The position numbers were made by a program, and so were the translations under genes. Of a DNA stretch of 64,000 nucleotides, positions 29,261-39,528 are shown in pieces. Within the stretch, counting starts at the first letter, position 1. Each line of letters begins with the position of its first letter. Origin of the DNA: Gilvimarinus xylanilyticus (lineage in GTDB: Bacteria; Pseudomonadota; Gammaproteobacteria; Pseudomonadales; Cellvibrionaceae); assembly GCF_024195295.1 (NCBI RefSeq), contig NZ_JAMFTH010000001.1, positions 1,915,428 to 1,979,427 on the forward strand, written 5' to 3'. The notes under the pieces are model-generated. The model searched no databases. It saw only the letters and a list, made by a program, of their open reading frames with translations, and was not told the origin of the DNA.

Positions 29261-32200
29261 ATGCGAGATTCCTCTATTCCCACAGGTACCACCAGTCGGC
29301 GGTTGTCCATCTCCCGCACCTACTATCTCATCATCTCCCTAGTTGTAGGCGTTACGGCCCTCGCAAGCGGCTACTATATAGATCGGCTTAATTATGAAAA
29401 CCATCTGCATCAAGTCAGGGCTCAAACCCAAGACGATTTGGCACTGCTAAGGGCCAGGCTCGAAGGCAATATCAGCGCGAGCGTACAAACGGTGCAAGGG
29501 TTAGTCGCCGCCATCCAGGTTAACCCAGAGATGTCGCAAGACGTCTTCAGCCACTACGCGGAGCATCTATTTGGCAGTAACAGCTTACTCAGAAATATTG
29601 GTGGCGCTCCCGGTTTAACCCTCTCGCTTATTTACCCCTACGAAGACAACAAAGCAGCGCTGGGACTGCGTTATTTAGACCACCCTCAGCAAAAGCTAGC
29701 CGTACAAAAAGCCATAGCCTCCGGAAAAATGATCATTGACGGCCCGTTAGAGCTGTTACAAGGCGGCCAAGGTCTCATCGGCCGCATTCCCGTTTACGAT
29801 GACAAGGACCAGTTCTGGGGCATCGTCTCGGCGGTTATTGATCTTAACGCACTCTATCGCCACAGCAATTTAGACCAACAACAGGGGATAGACATTAGCA
29901 TCCGGCGGGAGGAATCAACTGCCGCTTTTTGGGGGTCCGACACCATTGCCCAAAATGATCCGGTTACGGCCTATGTGGATTTACCCGGAGATCGCTGGCA
30001 TTTGGCGGCGATTCCCACTGGCGGTTGGCCAGAGCAAGCCCCCAACAGTACCGCCTTGCGCCTCGCTATATTCTTAGTGGCCTGCTTAATTCTTGCACCG
30101 CTCTTGTGGGTTATTTATTTGCATGAACTGCGCCGCGGCGCCGAACAGCGATTACACACCTTATTCAACTTCTCGCCACTCGCATTATCGCTGCACGACT
30201 ATCAAAGCGGCGAGCTCTTAGACGCCAATCCAGCGTTACTCCAATACTGTGGATACACTCACGACGATTTGCGGCAATTGACCGTGTACGATCTAATCAC
30301 CGAGTCTGACGCCGACAAACTACAACAATTGCGCACTCGTTTACGTGACAAAGGAAAGTTCGGCCCCGCCCAACTTCAATATCGACGCAGTGATGGTCAA
30401 GTATTAACGGTACAGTTAAGTAGCGTGCTGGTAACAGATCAACAAGGAAACCAACTGGTCTGGAGCATTGCCGAAGATATTAGCGAGCAACTGGAGCAAG
30501 CGCGAAAACTTGAAGAGCAGCGCCGACAACTGGAACTTGTGATCGACAGTACCGAAGTGGGCATTTGGGACTGGGATATTCCCAGCGGCAAAGTAGCCTT
30601 TAACGAGCGCTGGGCCAACATTATTGGCTATAAGCTTAAAGAGCTAGAGCCGATTAGCATTCAAACCTGGCATAAAAATGTCCATCCGGACGATTTGTTA
30701 ACGTCAACAAAAAACTTAAAGCTCCACTGGAATGGGCACAAAAGAAAATATACCTGTGAATGTCGTATGCGTCATAAAGATGGTCATTGGGTATGGGTAA
30801 ATGATACTGGCGAAGTGGTCGAGTGGAGTGACGACGGAAGCCCCAAACGCATGGTTGGAACACACTTGGACATCACAGAACACAAAGAAGCACTTCACGC
30901 CATCGAGTTGTCACAACGGGAGCTAAACCAATACTTTGAAAACGCCAACTCGTTTCTTTGCATCGCAAACACTGAGGGCATGTTCGAACGAGTAAACCGG
31001 CACTTTACCAAAGCACTCGGCTACTCTGAAAAAGAGTTTCTACTCACTCCCATTGTTGATTTTTTACATCCAGACGATATCCAACCCACCACCGATGCGT
31101 TACAGAATCTGATCAGCGGAAAGGTTATTAATTCATTTAAAAATCGTTACCGTCACCGCAACGGACATTACATTTCACTGCTGTGGAGCTCAAACGCGGA
31201 CTCAGAAACTGGCAAGCTATACGCGTCCGCGATTGACATTACCGAGCAGGAAAAATACGCCAAAAAAATCGAGCGACAAAGCGAAATGCTTGGAGCCATG
31301 AGCGAGCTGGGCAAGATTGGTGCCTGGGAAGTCGACTTAATAAAAGGAACCGTTTACTGGTCTGAGATGACCAAAAAAATCCACGAGGTCCCTGAAGAGT
31401 ATCAACCAAACATGGAGACAAGCATAGAATTTTACAAGGCCGGGGAAAATCGAGAACGAATTAAACAACTGGTTGAAGTCGCTATTCAACAAGGCACACA
31501 GTTTCAGGACGAATTAATTCTTGTCACTGCCAACAACCGGGAAAAATGGATTTCCACCACGGGAAAGGCAGTAATAGAAAATGGCCAATGTGTGCGTATG
31601 TTTGGCTCGTTTCAGGACATACACGAACGAAAGCTAGCCGAGTTCGCCTTACAAAGCGCCAAAGTAGAAGCAGAATCTGCAGCGCGTTCCAAAAGCGAAT
31701 TCCTGGCAATGATGAGCCACGAAATACGCACTCCGATGAACGGGGTTCTGGGAATGCTCAATCTCTTGCGAAACTCTAACTTGGATGAGCCCGACCTGCA
31801 CAAAATACATATCGCAACTACCAGTGCAGAATCATTGCTGTCTATTATCAATGACATACTGGACTTCTCGAAAGTTGAAGCGGGAAAGCTAGAGCTAGAA
31901 CAAACGGATTTTGAACTGAATCAGTTTCTTGATGGTTTCTGCCACACCATGGCCATGAGAGCGCAAAATAAAGGTTTAGAGCTGGTAATCGACAAAGCAG
32001 ATTTAACCCACACAAGTGCTAAAGGAGATTGTGGGCGTTTACAACAAATACTGACCAACTTAGTTGGCAATGCCATTAAGTTCACACATCAAGGCAGCAT
32101 TTACATACAGTGCCAAAGCTACATGAATAATGGCCACTTGCACTTTTCAACGCGAATCCATGACACCGGCATAGGCATTCCGGAAGATAAAATTCAACAA

Positions 32201-33601
32201 CTTTTTGACCCTTTCTCTCAGCTTGATGCGTCCACTACCAGACGATTCGGCGGCTCTGGCCTAGGTCTGGCAATTTGCCGTCAGTTAACGCACTTAATGC
32301 ATGGCGATATCACTGCTCGAAGTGTCGAAGGAAAGGGTTCTACCTTTGAGTTTACCGTGCGCCTTGGGCTTGCGTCGAAAGCGTTATTCCGCGCACCCGA
32401 TTTATCCGTTAGCCCGCCGAAGGTATTGATTCATACCCCAAGCGCCCTGCTCGCCGATAGCCTCAAACGACAATTTCAAACTTGGGGGGTATCGGTATGT
32501 TTAAGCAACGACAGTGAAGACCTTCCACAAGTCCCCGAAGGAGGATTTGATCTCGGCCTGATAGACAGCAAATGCTCAGACAGGGTTTTAGCCCAGCTAA
32601 TTGAGTGGCGAGAGAAAAAGTCCATATCACTCCTCACCTCGATGATTGGCCTTAGCGAGGCCTTCAAAAGACACCACTTTGACCGCTACTTGTACAAACC
32701 TGTCAGCACCGCAAGCCTGATGCAGCTGGTCGGTGACATATGCCCACACCGAGGTTTTCTAGATGCGGAGCCCCTGACAAAAGACCCACAAAACAGCAAA
32801 CCTGCAGATGATTGGCCAGAAAACACACGCATCCTGTTGGTGGAAGACAACTCTATCAATCAGCAGGTGGCAAAGCTCATGCTGGAAGAGCTTAATTTGA
32901 GCGCCGACTGTGCCGGCAATGGCCAGGAGGCCTTAGTGGCCCTGCGCCAATCGCCCGCTCAACACCCCTACACGCTAATCCTCATGGACTGCCAGATGCC
33001 GGAAATGGACGGTTTTGAAGCCACCGAAGCCATCCGCAGGGGCGATGCCGGTGAACGCTATCGCAGTACACCAATCGTTGCTCTGACCGCCAATGCCATG
33101 CAGGGGGATCGGGAGCTGTGCCTGCAAAAAGGTATGAACGACTACCTGAGCAAACCCATTCAGGCGCAATCACTTAACTCGACATTGCAGCACTGGTTGC
33201 AACACCAAAGCCAGCAGCAATCGCCCCCCACCTTACCCGAAAAAAACGCCGGAGTTGCCATTTGGGATCAGGGTGATGCGCTAAAAAGTGTATTTAATAA
33301 GAAGGATTTTTTACAGAATTTGCTCAGCCAGTTCATTCACACAGCACCTGATAAACTCCGCACTTTTGAGGGAGCATTGAATGAAGACGACACTGATGCG
33401 ATTAATCGACTGGCTCACAGCTTAAAAGGCAGCGCCGGTCAGCTTAAGGCCCATCGTTTACAGGATATATGCCAGCGGATCGAATTCGCTGCACAAGAGC
33501 AAGATGTAAAGCTCATTAACTCCTTGAAATCTGAGTTCACCTCGACCTTAGAAAGAACACTGGATGCCTTTCAAGAGTTTATTGAACCCGATCCAGAATA
33601 A
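29261..33601 (+). CDS. Hybrid sensor histidine kinase (CHASE-PASx4-HisKA-HATPase-REC-Hpt)
   Basis: This 1446-residue inner-membrane phosphorelay protein has one transmembrane helix near 20-40, a periplasmic CHASE-like sensor to about 265 and a second transmembrane helix near 270-290. Four PAS domains end at about 805 (boundaries GEDISEQ, HLDITEH, AIDITEQ and FQDIHER mark their ends). HisKA follows with His820 in MMSHEIRTPMN, then HATPase motifs NAIKF, DTGIGIP and GGSGLGL. A degenerate receiver (about 1050-1160) lacks the acidic pair. A full receiver has Asp1243 in LILMDCQMPEMDG, and an Hpt domain has His1386 in AHSLKGSAG. No response regulator gene is adjacent, so its output is unknown. No strong ribosome binding site is visible. 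Confidence 0.94.
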   Translation: MRDSSIPTGTTSRRLSISRTYYLIISLVVGVTALASGYYIDRLNYENHLHQVRAQTQDDLALLRARLEGNISASVQTVQGLVAAIQVNPEMSQDVFSHYAEHLFGSNSLLRNIGGAPGLTLSLIYPYEDNKAALGLRYLDHPQQKLAVQKAIASGKMIIDGPLELLQGGQGLIGRIPVYDDKDQFWGIVSAVIDLNALYRHSNLDQQQGIDISIRREESTAAFWGSDTIAQNDPVTAYVDLPGDRWHLAAIPTGGWPEQAPNSTALRLAIFLVACLILAPLLWVIYLHELRRGAEQRLHTLFNFSPLALSLHDYQSGELLDANPALLQYCGYTHDDLRQLTVYDLITESDADKLQQLRTRLRDKGKFGPAQLQYRRSDGQVLTVQLSSVLVTDQQGNQLVWSIAEDISEQLEQARKLEEQRRQLELVIDSTEVGIWDWDIPSGKVAFNERWANIIGYKLKELEPISIQTWHKNVHPDDLLTSTKNLKLHWNGHKRKYTCECRMRHKDGHWVWVNDTGEVVEWSDDGSPKRMVGTHLDITEHKEALHAIELSQRELNQYFENANSFLCIANTEGMFERVNRHFTKALGYSEKEFLLTPIVDFLHPDDIQPTTDALQNLISGKVINSFKNRYRHRNGHYISLLWSSNADSETGKLYASAIDITEQEKYAKKIERQSEMLGAMSELGKIGAWEVDLIKGTVYWSEMTKKIHEVPEEYQPNMETSIEFYKAGENRERIKQLVEVAIQQGTQFQDELILVTANNREKWISTTGKAVIENGQCVRMFGSFQDIHERKLAEFALQSAKVEAESAARSKSEFLAMMSHEIRTPMNGVLGMLNLLRNSNLDEPDLHKIHIATTSAESLLSIINDILDFSKVEAGKLELEQTDFELNQFLDGFCHTMAMRAQNKGLELVIDKADLTHTSAKGDCGRLQQILTNLVGNAIKFTHQGSIYIQCQSYMNNGHLHFSTRIHDTGIGIPEDKIQQLFDPFSQLDASTTRRFGGSGLGLAICRQLTHLMHGDITARSVEGKGSTFEFTVRLGLASKALFRAPDLSVSPPKVLIHTPSALLADSLKRQFQTWGVSVCLSNDSEDLPQVPEGGFDLGLIDSKCSDRVLAQLIEWREKKSISLLTSMIGLSEAFKRHHFDRYLYKPVSTASLMQLVGDICPHRGFLDAEPLTKDPQNSKPADDWPENTRILLVEDNSINQQVAKLMLEELNLSADCAGNGQEALVALRQSPAQHPYTLILMDCQMPEMDGFEATEAIRRGDAGERYRSTPIVALTANAMQGDRELCLQKGMNDYLSKPIQAQSLNSTLQHWLQHQSQQQSPPTLPEKNAGVAIWDQGDALKSVFNKKDFLQNLLSQFIHTAPDKLRTFEGALNEDDTDAINRLAHSLKGSAGQLKAHRLQDICQRIEFAAQEQDVKLINSLKSEFTSTLERTLDAFQEFIEPDPE

Positions 33602-33628
33602 AAAAGGCGGCCGATTGGCCGCCTTTTT
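33601..33628. terminator. Bidirectional Rho-independent terminator
   Basis: AAAAAGGCGGCC (33601-33612) pairs with GGCCGCCTTTTT (33617-33628) around GATT. The A-run on one side and T-run on the other serve both the kinase gene and the convergent RND permease gene ending at 33652. Confidence 0.92.
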
Positions 33629-33651
33629 ATCCTAAAATATTCACGACATTG

Positions 33652-36600
33652 TTATGACTCACGCTTTTTGCTGGGTGAGATCCATTCGCCCAACTTCACC
33701 ACGACGACATAAAATAACGGCACGAAAAAGATCGCTAAAAAGGTTGCCGAAATAATCCCGCCGAGAACCGCGGTACCAATGGCGTTCTGTGCCCCGGAAC
33801 CGGCACCGGTGCTAATTGCCAGTGGCGTAACACCCAAGCCAAACGCCAGCGAGGTCATAATGATGGGACGCAAACGCATCCGCACCGCTTCCATCGTTGC
33901 CTTAATCAGATCCATACCGTCTTCGTACAAATCTTTGGCAAACTCCACAATCAAAATTGCGTTTTTCGCCGACAAGCCTACGGTGGTTAGCAGCCCCACC
34001 TGGAAGTAAACGTCGTTAGACAAGCCGCGACCCATGGCAAACAACAGCGCACCGAGAACACCCAACGGCACTACCAGCATCACCGAGAAAGGCACTGACC
34101 AACTCTCGTACAACGCGGCCAGACACAGGAACACCACCAGAATCGATAAAGCGTAAAGCAGTGGCGCCTGATCGCCAGATTCGCGCTCTTGCAATGACAT
34201 ACCGGTCCACTCAAAACCAAAGCCCGGAGGTAATTGCGCCATCAGCCCTTCCATCACCTCCATTGCCCGACCCGAGCTAACACCGGGAGCACCCTGGCCC
34301 TGAATATTCACCGAAGATACGCCGTTATAACGCTCTAAGCGCGGCGAACCGTACACCCAACGCCCGGTAGAAAAAGCCGAGAAAGGCACCATGTCGCCTT
34401 CGTTGTTGCGCACATACCAGTTGCTGACATCCTCGGGCATCATCCGAAACGGCGCATCGCCCTGCACGTAAACACGCTTGATACGACCATTGTCGATAAA
34501 GTCATTCACATAGGATGCCGCCCAGGCTGTGGAGAACACACTGTTAATCTGGTTGATTGACACACCCAGAGCCGAGGCCTTTTCAAAGTCGATATCCAGC
34601 TTAAATTGCGGGGTATCCTCCTGACCATTGGGGCGCACGCCCACCAACTCTTGCTCCTGACTGGCCATACCCAGCAGTTGGTTGCGCGCGTTCATTAAGG
34701 CTTCGTGGCCCTGCCCGCCCAAATCTTTCAGCTGCAGGTTAAAACCCGTCGAGGTCCCCAACTGAGTGATTGCCGGCGGCGCAAACGCAAACACCATGGC
34801 CTCTTTAATGGTCGAGAAATATCCCATGGCGCGACCGGCCAGTGATTGCACATCCTGACCATCGTCGGTGCGCTCATCCCAATCGCGCAGCTTCACAAAG
34901 GCAATACCATTGTTCTGACCGCGGCCACTAAAGCTAAACCCGATAACCGAGAACACCGACTCCACTACTGCCTCTTCCTGGTGCAAGTAGTAATCTTCAA
35001 CCCGGTTCATCACATCAATCGAGCGTTCTTTGGTCGCGTTTACCGGCAGAGTCATTTGGGTAAACATAATGCCCTGATCTTCGTCGGGCAGGAACGAGCC
35101 CGGCAGACGCCCGAACAATAGCCCCAGGACTACCACAATGGCCAGATACACCACCATAAAACGGCTTTTACGCCCCAGAATACCTTTTACACTGTTCTGG
35201 TAACCGGTGGAGGAGCGATCAAAAAAGCGGTTAAACCACCCAAAGAAGCCTTTTTTGTCGTAGTGCCCGTCGCTGGTGGGTTTAAGCATGACGGCACACA
35301 GCGCAGGTGTCAGCGTCAGAGCCACCACCACCGACAGCACCATGGCCGAGACAATGGTAATGGAGAACTGACGGTAAATAACCCCGGTGGAGCCGCCAAA
35401 GAAGGCCATGGGGACAAACACCGCCGACAGCACCAAGGCGATACCAATCAGTGCGCCGGTAATCTGATCCATGGATTTTCGCGTGGCCTCACGCGGGGGT
35501 AATTTATCCTCGTGCATCACCCGCTCGACGTTTTCCACCACCACAATGGCATCGTCCACCAACAGCCCGATGGCCAGCACCATAGCGAACATGGTCAAGG
35601 TGTTAATGCTAAAGCCAAAGGCCTCCAAAATCGCAAAGGTCCCCAGCAGCACCACGGGAATAGCAATGGTGGGAATCAAAGTGGCGCGGAAGTTCTGCAA
35701 GAACAGATACATCACCAAGAATACCAGCACCACCGCTTCAATCAGGGTGTGTACCACCCCTTCAATGGACAGCTTTACAAAAGGCGTGGTGTCATAGGGG
35801 TAAACCACCTCAACCGAATCGGGAAAGAATGGTTCGAGCTCGGCAATACGCTCGCGTACACCCTCGGCCGTTTGCAGCGCATTGGCGCCCGAGGCCAGAG
35901 TAACCGCCAGCCCCGTAGCCGATTGGCCGTTGTACTCGGTTTCAAACTGGTAGTTTTCGCCCCCCAGTTCTACCCGGGCCACATCGCCCATCCGCACCTG
36001 CGAGCCGTCTTCGTTTACCCGCAATAAAATATTGCGAAACTGCTCGGGTGTTTCCAGACGCGACTGCACCACAATGCTGGCGTTTACGTCTTGCCCCGGT
36101 AGCGCTGGCGCCCCGCCCAGCTCACCGGCGGCAATCTGCACATTTTGCGCGCGAATAGCGGTGACCACATCCTCGGTGGTCAGTTTGTAGGTAGCCAATT
36201 TGTCGGCGTTCAGCCAAATACGCATGGCGTACTGAGAACCAAAAATGGTGATGTCACCTACCCCGCCCACACGGCTTAAGGGCTCACGAACGTTGGCCGC
36301 CACATAGTCGGCCAAATCGTACTTATCCAGACTGTTGTCATTAGAAACAAAGCCCAATACTAACAGGAAGCCAGCCGAAGACTTATTAACGCGGATGCCC
36401 TGCTGCTGCACTTCCTGCGGCAACAAAGTCATAGCGCCTTGCAGCTTATTCTGCACTTGCACCTGGGCAATATCTGGATCGGTACCGGCATCAAAGGTAA
36501 TGGTAATTTGACCCACGCCCGATGAATCGCTGGTGGATGACATATATTGAACGTTATCAATACCCGTCATATTCTGCTCGATGATCTGCACCACCGAGTC

Positions 36601-36774
36601 CTCTACCACCTTGGCCGAAGCGCCCGGGTAAGTAGTGCGAATCTCCACCGATGGCGGCGCCACCTCGGGGTACTGCGAGATAGGCAGAGTGTTGATCGCC
36701 AACAACCCCGCGAGCATAATAATAATCGAGATCACCCAGGCGAATACCGGGCGATCGATAAAGAACTTCGCCAT
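33652..36774 (-). CDS. RND multidrug efflux permease (AcrB/MexB-like)
   Basis: This 1040-residue HAE-1 family proton-driven inner-membrane pump begins [27 protein letters not shown]. Twelve transmembrane helices are expected, in two halves with large periplasmic loops. The proton-relay Asp pair is visible in [20 protein letters not shown]. The gene begins three bases after the stop of the membrane fusion protein gene and is clearly its operon partner. No outer-membrane factor (TolC) gene is nearby, so a distant TolC is assumed. Substrates are drugs, detergents or dyes by family analogy. Confidence 0.96.
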   Translation of the reverse strand: MAKFFIDRPVFAWVISIIIMLAGLLAINTLPISQYPEVAPPSVEIRTTYPGASAKVVEDSVVQIIEQNMTGIDNVQYMSSTSDSSGVGQITITFDAGTDPDIAQVQVQNKLQGAMTLLPQEVQQQGIRVNKSSAGFLLVLGFVSNDNSLDKYDLADYVAANVREPLSRVGGVGDITIFGSQYAMRIWLNADKLATYKLTTEDVVTAIRAQNVQIAAGELGGAPALPGQDVNASIVVQSRLETPEQFRNILLRVNEDGSQVRMGDVARVELGGENYQFETEYNGQSATGLAVTLASGANALQTAEGVRERIAELEPFFPDSVEVVYPYDTTPFVKLSIEGVVHTLIEAVVLVFLVMYLFLQNFRATLIPTIAIPVVLLGTFAILEAFGFSINTLTMFAMVLAIGLLVDDAIVVVENVERVMHEDKLPPREATRKSMDQITGALIGIALVLSAVFVPMAFFGGSTGVIYRQFSITIVSAMVLSVVVALTLTPALCAVMLKPTSDGHYDKKGFFGWFNRFFDRSSTGYQNSVKGILGRKSRFMVVYLAIVVVLGLLFGRLPGSFLPDEDQGIMFTQMTLPVNATKERSIDVMNRVEDYYLHQEEAVVESVFSVIGFSFSGRGQNNGIAFVKLRDWDERTDDGQDVQSLAGRAMGYFSTIKEAMVFAFAPPAITQLGTSTGFNLQLKDLGGQGHEALMNARNQLLGMASQEQELVGVRPNGQEDTPQFKLDIDFEKASALGVSINQINSVFSTAWAASYVNDFIDNGRIKRVYVQGDAPFRMMPEDVSNWYVRNNEGDMVPFSAFSTGRWVYGSPRLERYNGVSSVNIQGQGAPGVSSGRAMEVMEGLMAQLPPGFGFEWTGMSLQERESGDQAPLLYALSILVVFLCLAALYESWSVPFSVMLVVPLGVLGALLFAMGRGLSNDVYFQVGLLTTVGLSAKNAILIVEFAKDLYEDGMDLIKATMEAVRMRLRPIIMTSLAFGLGVTPLAISTGAGSGAQNAIGTAVLGGIISATFLAIFFVPLFYVVVVKLGEWISPSKKRES

Positions 36775-36777
36775 GAT

Positions 36778-37962
36778 TTACTCCCCTTGTGCGCTGCCCG
36801 CTTCGACAGTGGTTACCGGCGCACCCGGACGAATTTTCTGCAAGCCGGCGACAATCACTTTGTCACCCGCACTCAAACCACTCTCTACCAACCAATCGCT
36901 GCCTACCGAGCGGCTCGCCTCTATCGGGCGCGGCTCAACCACACCCTCGGCATTAACGGTCATAACGCTGGCATTGCCTTCGCGATCACGTCGCACGGCG
37001 CGCTGAGGTACCAACACCGCGTTACTACGCTCACCCTCGGCCAAGTGAGCCCGCACAAACATACCGGGCATCAACATACTGTCGGGGTTGGGGAAGAGTG
37101 CGCGCACCACCACCGTGCCCGTGCTTTCATTTACGCTGACATCGGAAAACTGCATTTCGCCCTGATGGGGATACTCGGTGCCATCTTCCATCACCAGTTG
37201 AACCTTGGGGGTTTCGTCGCGAGAAATAACGCCGTTTTGCACATCGCGGCGAATTTGCAAAATTCGGCCCGCCGACTGAGACACATCCACATAAATCGGG
37301 TCGAGCTGGTTAATGGTGGTCAACACCGCCGCCTGCTGCGCCGACACCAGTGCGCCCTCGGTAACACTGGAAATACCAATGCGACCGCTGATCGGCGCAT
37401 TCACCTCGGTGTAGCGCAAATCAATTTCAGCGGTGCGCAGGGCCGCCTCGGCCACGGCCAAATCGGCCTGTGCCGATTCGTAGCTGAACAGTGCGTCGTC
37501 GTAATCCTGCTGACTCACCGCTTTTTCGGAGAGCAAGTTTTCGTAACGCTTTTGGCGCGCTTCAGTAGTAGACAAGTTAGCTTTAGCGCGGGTTACCTGC
37601 GCCTTGGCGTTGGCGACAGCCGCTTCATAGCGTGCGGCATCAATCTGATACAACTGCTGCCCTGCCTCTACATAGGCACCCTCGGTAAACAAACGCTTTT
37701 CAATAATCCCGGTTACCTGGGGACGAACCTCCGCTTTACGATAGGCGACGGCGCGCCCAGGCAGCTCTGCGCTTAGGTCAACCGCTTGTTCTTTAAGCGT
37801 GACCACGGTCACTTCCTGCGGCGGCGCTGATCCGGCACCACCCGCGCCGGCGGGGGCGTCTGACGATTTTCCGCAAGCACTGAGTAAAGCCATAGACAAG
37901 GCCAAGGCAATCACAGACCGGCTTGCCCGCGTCGCCTCCGTTCCGAATAAATGTGACAACAT
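36778..37962 (-). CDS. RND efflux periplasmic adaptor (AcrA/MexA-like)
   Basis: This 394-residue membrane fusion lipoprotein has a signal peptide ending in LSAC. The lipoyl half motifs appear around ELPGRAVAYRKAEVRPQVTGIIEKRLFTEGAYVEAGQQLYQID. A helical hairpin of about 65 residues (VANAKAQVTRAKANLSTTEARQ onward) follows, then VNAPISGRIGIS and the beta-barrel. It bridges the RND pump and an outer membrane channel. The start at 37962 has AAGGAG six bases upstream and begins the signal peptide; the longer frame from 38043 would extend over the operator. It is controlled by the TetR gene just upstream. Confidence 0.95.
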   Translation of the reverse strand: MLSHLFGTEATRASRSVIALALSMALLSACGKSSDAPAGAGGAGSAPPQEVTVVTLKEQAVDLSAELPGRAVAYRKAEVRPQVTGIIEKRLFTEGAYVEAGQQLYQIDAARYEAAVANAKAQVTRAKANLSTTEARQKRYENLLSEKAVSQQDYDDALFSYESAQADLAVAEAALRTAEIDLRYTEVNAPISGRIGISSVTEGALVSAQQAAVLTTINQLDPIYVDVSQSAGRILQIRRDVQNGVISRDETPKVQLVMEDGTEYPHQGEMQFSDVSVNESTGTVVVRALFPNPDSMLMPGMFVRAHLAEGERSNAVLVPQRAVRRDREGNASVMTVNAEGVVEPRPIEASRSVGSDWLVESGLSAGDKVIVAGLQKIRPGAPVTTVEAGSAQGE

Positions 37963-38028
37963 TTGCTGCTCCTTTGTGGCGGGACCTGACACGCCCGCAA
38001 ATAAAACCATTAAAATCTGAAGCCAGAG

Positions 38029-38042
38029 TGAACAATCGTTCA
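38029..38042. promoter_or_regulatory. TetR-type operator upstream of the efflux adaptor gene
   Basis: TGAACAATCGTTCA has perfect inverted half-sites TGAAC/GTTCA and lies 67 bases upstream of the adaptor start. A 13-of-14 copy occurs before the tetR gene, which supports binding by that repressor. Confidence 0.7.
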
Positions 38043-38088
38043 TTATCAGGCAAATTGAGGTGGGCTGGTAAGCCCGTTTAACAAAACT

Positions 38089-38694
38089 TTAGTGATGCTG
38101 CCTAATCGCGTCCCACCCGGCATCAATTACCGCTGCCAGCTCGCTAGGCCCCACACTGACAATACCCAGGTGATGGCCCCGCGCCAACGCACACAGGGGG
38201 TCAATACACAGCGCCGATAACAACTCATCCGCCAGGGGTTTGAGTATCCCGCGCTCGCGGCCTACTTGGTAAAAATCACACAGCGGCTGAAATACCGCCA
38301 AGACTTGATCGCGACGCTGAGATAGAGGCTGTTGTTCGCCCTCGCGGTGAGGGAACAGCAAATCCGGAGGCATGGTGTCAAACTGGGCTTTACTCAGCAT
38401 AATTTCGGGACAGCCTCGGTGAAATTCCCACAAATTTTCCATCATCCGGCGGTACTGGTCGTACAAGGGTAGCGAGGGGTCGTAATTAACAAAAAGGCGC
38501 CGCGCCACCTCGGCGATAATATCCTGATGAAGCTGCCGAATGAGGTCATTCTTATCTTCAAAATAGAGATAAACCGTGCCCGCCGCGACGCCGGCCTTTT
38601 CTGCCAACTGCTTGATCGAAAAACCATGCAAACCTCGCTCGGCCAAGAGGCACAAGGTCGCGTGAAGAATAGCGCGGCGTTTACATTCAGCCAT
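38089..38694 (-). CDS. TetR/AcrR-family repressor of the efflux operon
   Basis: This 201-residue regulator has an N-terminal helix-turn-helix (RRAILHATLCLLAERGLHGFSIKQLAEKAGVAAGTVYLYFEDKNDLI) and a variable ligand-binding domain. It stands directly upstream of the RND adaptor and pump genes on the same strand, the arrangement of local AcrR/NalC-type repressors. I chose ATG 38694 because the operator copy at 38719-38732 then lies in the leader; upstream ATGs at 38733 and 38778 would put it inside the coding region or just after the start. No good ribosome binding site distinguishes them. Confidence 0.92.
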   Translation of the reverse strand: MAECKRRAILHATLCLLAERGLHGFSIKQLAEKAGVAAGTVYLYFEDKNDLIRQLHQDIIAEVARRLFVNYDPSLPLYDQYRRMMENLWEFHRGCPEIMLSKAQFDTMPPDLLFPHREGEQQPLSQRRDQVLAVFQPLCDFYQVGRERGILKPLADELLSALCIDPLCALARGHHLGIVSVGPSELAAVIDAGWDAIRQHH

Positions 38695-38718
38695 AGTAAG
38701 GATAACCCGGGACAAAAA

Positions 38719-38732
38719 TGAACAATCATTCA
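38719..38732. promoter_or_regulatory. TetR-type operator in the tetR promoter
   Basis: TGAACAATCATTCA differs in one base from the operator before the adaptor gene, and both continue with TT. It implies autoregulation of the repressor. Confidence 0.65.
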
Positions 38733-38806
38733 TTCTAACGCTCAAAGCGGCCCAGGTAAAGGATAAGCGTGCGGTCAATTAGGGTGAAAAGCAGCGGGAA
38801 GAGCGT

Positions 38807-38825
38807 GCAGCCCCGTTGGGGCTGC
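38807..38825 (-). terminator. Hairpin downstream of the YSC84-like gene
   Basis: GCAGCCCC (38807-38814) and GGGGCTGC (38818-38825) form a perfect eight-pair stem with a three-base loop, 12 bases past the stop at 38837. The T-run after it on the minus strand is poor, so termination strength is uncertain. Confidence 0.55.
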
Positions 38826-38836
38826 CTCGCAGACAC

Positions 38837-39412
38837 TTACAACGGCTTGTACTTGAATTTTTGGCCACTCAGTGCGGCCTCGTACATCAAACCGCCCTTG
38901 GCGTGAGTGAACACCGCCATACCATTGCTGTATGCGGCCTTTTGCATACCGGCATCGTCTGAGGTGCCCGATGCGCCCACACCGGCACCAGTCGTACCGG
39001 CCGTGGCATTCGCACTGGCCGTAATGGCGACTGCGCTGGCCTGGGCACCAAATTCAAAGTTACCCGACTGAAAGTTTTCCAGATCTTCTTTCGTTTCAAA
39101 GAAAATTACTTCGCTGAACGCCTGTCCGCCTAATTGGGCACCAATACTCAGCTGCGTCATACTGGCATTACCCACATGCGTTCCCTGCGAGTACACCCGC
39201 CCCTTGCCGTGGGCGCCCCCAATACCGATACCGGCCTTGCCAATCGTTGGGAAGAGCGCGTAGCCATAGGCACTGCTAAAAAAATCATTCACCTGAGCGG
39301 ATTCTTTAAACGCAGCCATTGCATCGGCGTACTTTTCCTCGTCTTCGGCGTTTACCACCGAAACCGTCAACCCCATTAAAACCGCCACAAACCACGTCAT
39401 ATACTGTTTCAT
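38837..39412 (-). CDS. Exported YSC84/SYLF-domain protein
   Basis: This 191-residue protein has a signal peptide cleaved after about VVNA (residues 1-22). It resembles the lipid-binding SYLF/Ysc84 family: YGYALFPTIGKAGIGIGGAHGKGRVYSQGTHVGNASMTQLSIGAQLGGQAFSEVIFF. A Gly/Ala/Thr-rich insert lies at about 130-160. Function in bacteria is not established; phosphoinositide or lipid binding is known for eukaryotic members. The start at 39412 has GGAGG upstream and begins the signal peptide. It is divergent from the reductase gene at 39529. Confidence 0.85.
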   Translation of the reverse strand: MKQYMTWFVAVLMGLTVSVVNAEDEEKYADAMAAFKESAQVNDFFSSAYGYALFPTIGKAGIGIGGAHGKGRVYSQGTHVGNASMTQLSIGAQLGGQAFSEVIFFETKEDLENFQSGNFEFGAQASAVAITASANATAGTTGAGVGASGTSDDAGMQKAAYSNGMAVFTHAKGGLMYEAALSGQKFKYKPL

Positions 39413-39528
39413 GCTTAAGCCTCCAAATTGCTTCTCATAAAAGTGCACAAACGATTTTGTGCACCACCAATCATTGACGAAACAAAAGTCGTTTACAAGG
39501 ACACAGTGCATAAAATATCTTAATAATA

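Noticed and set aside
35500-37780. Long plus-strand frames opposite the RND pump and adaptor genes (for example 36547-37776)
   Set aside because: They are antisense shadows of clear efflux genes, with histidine/arginine-rich nonsense composition.
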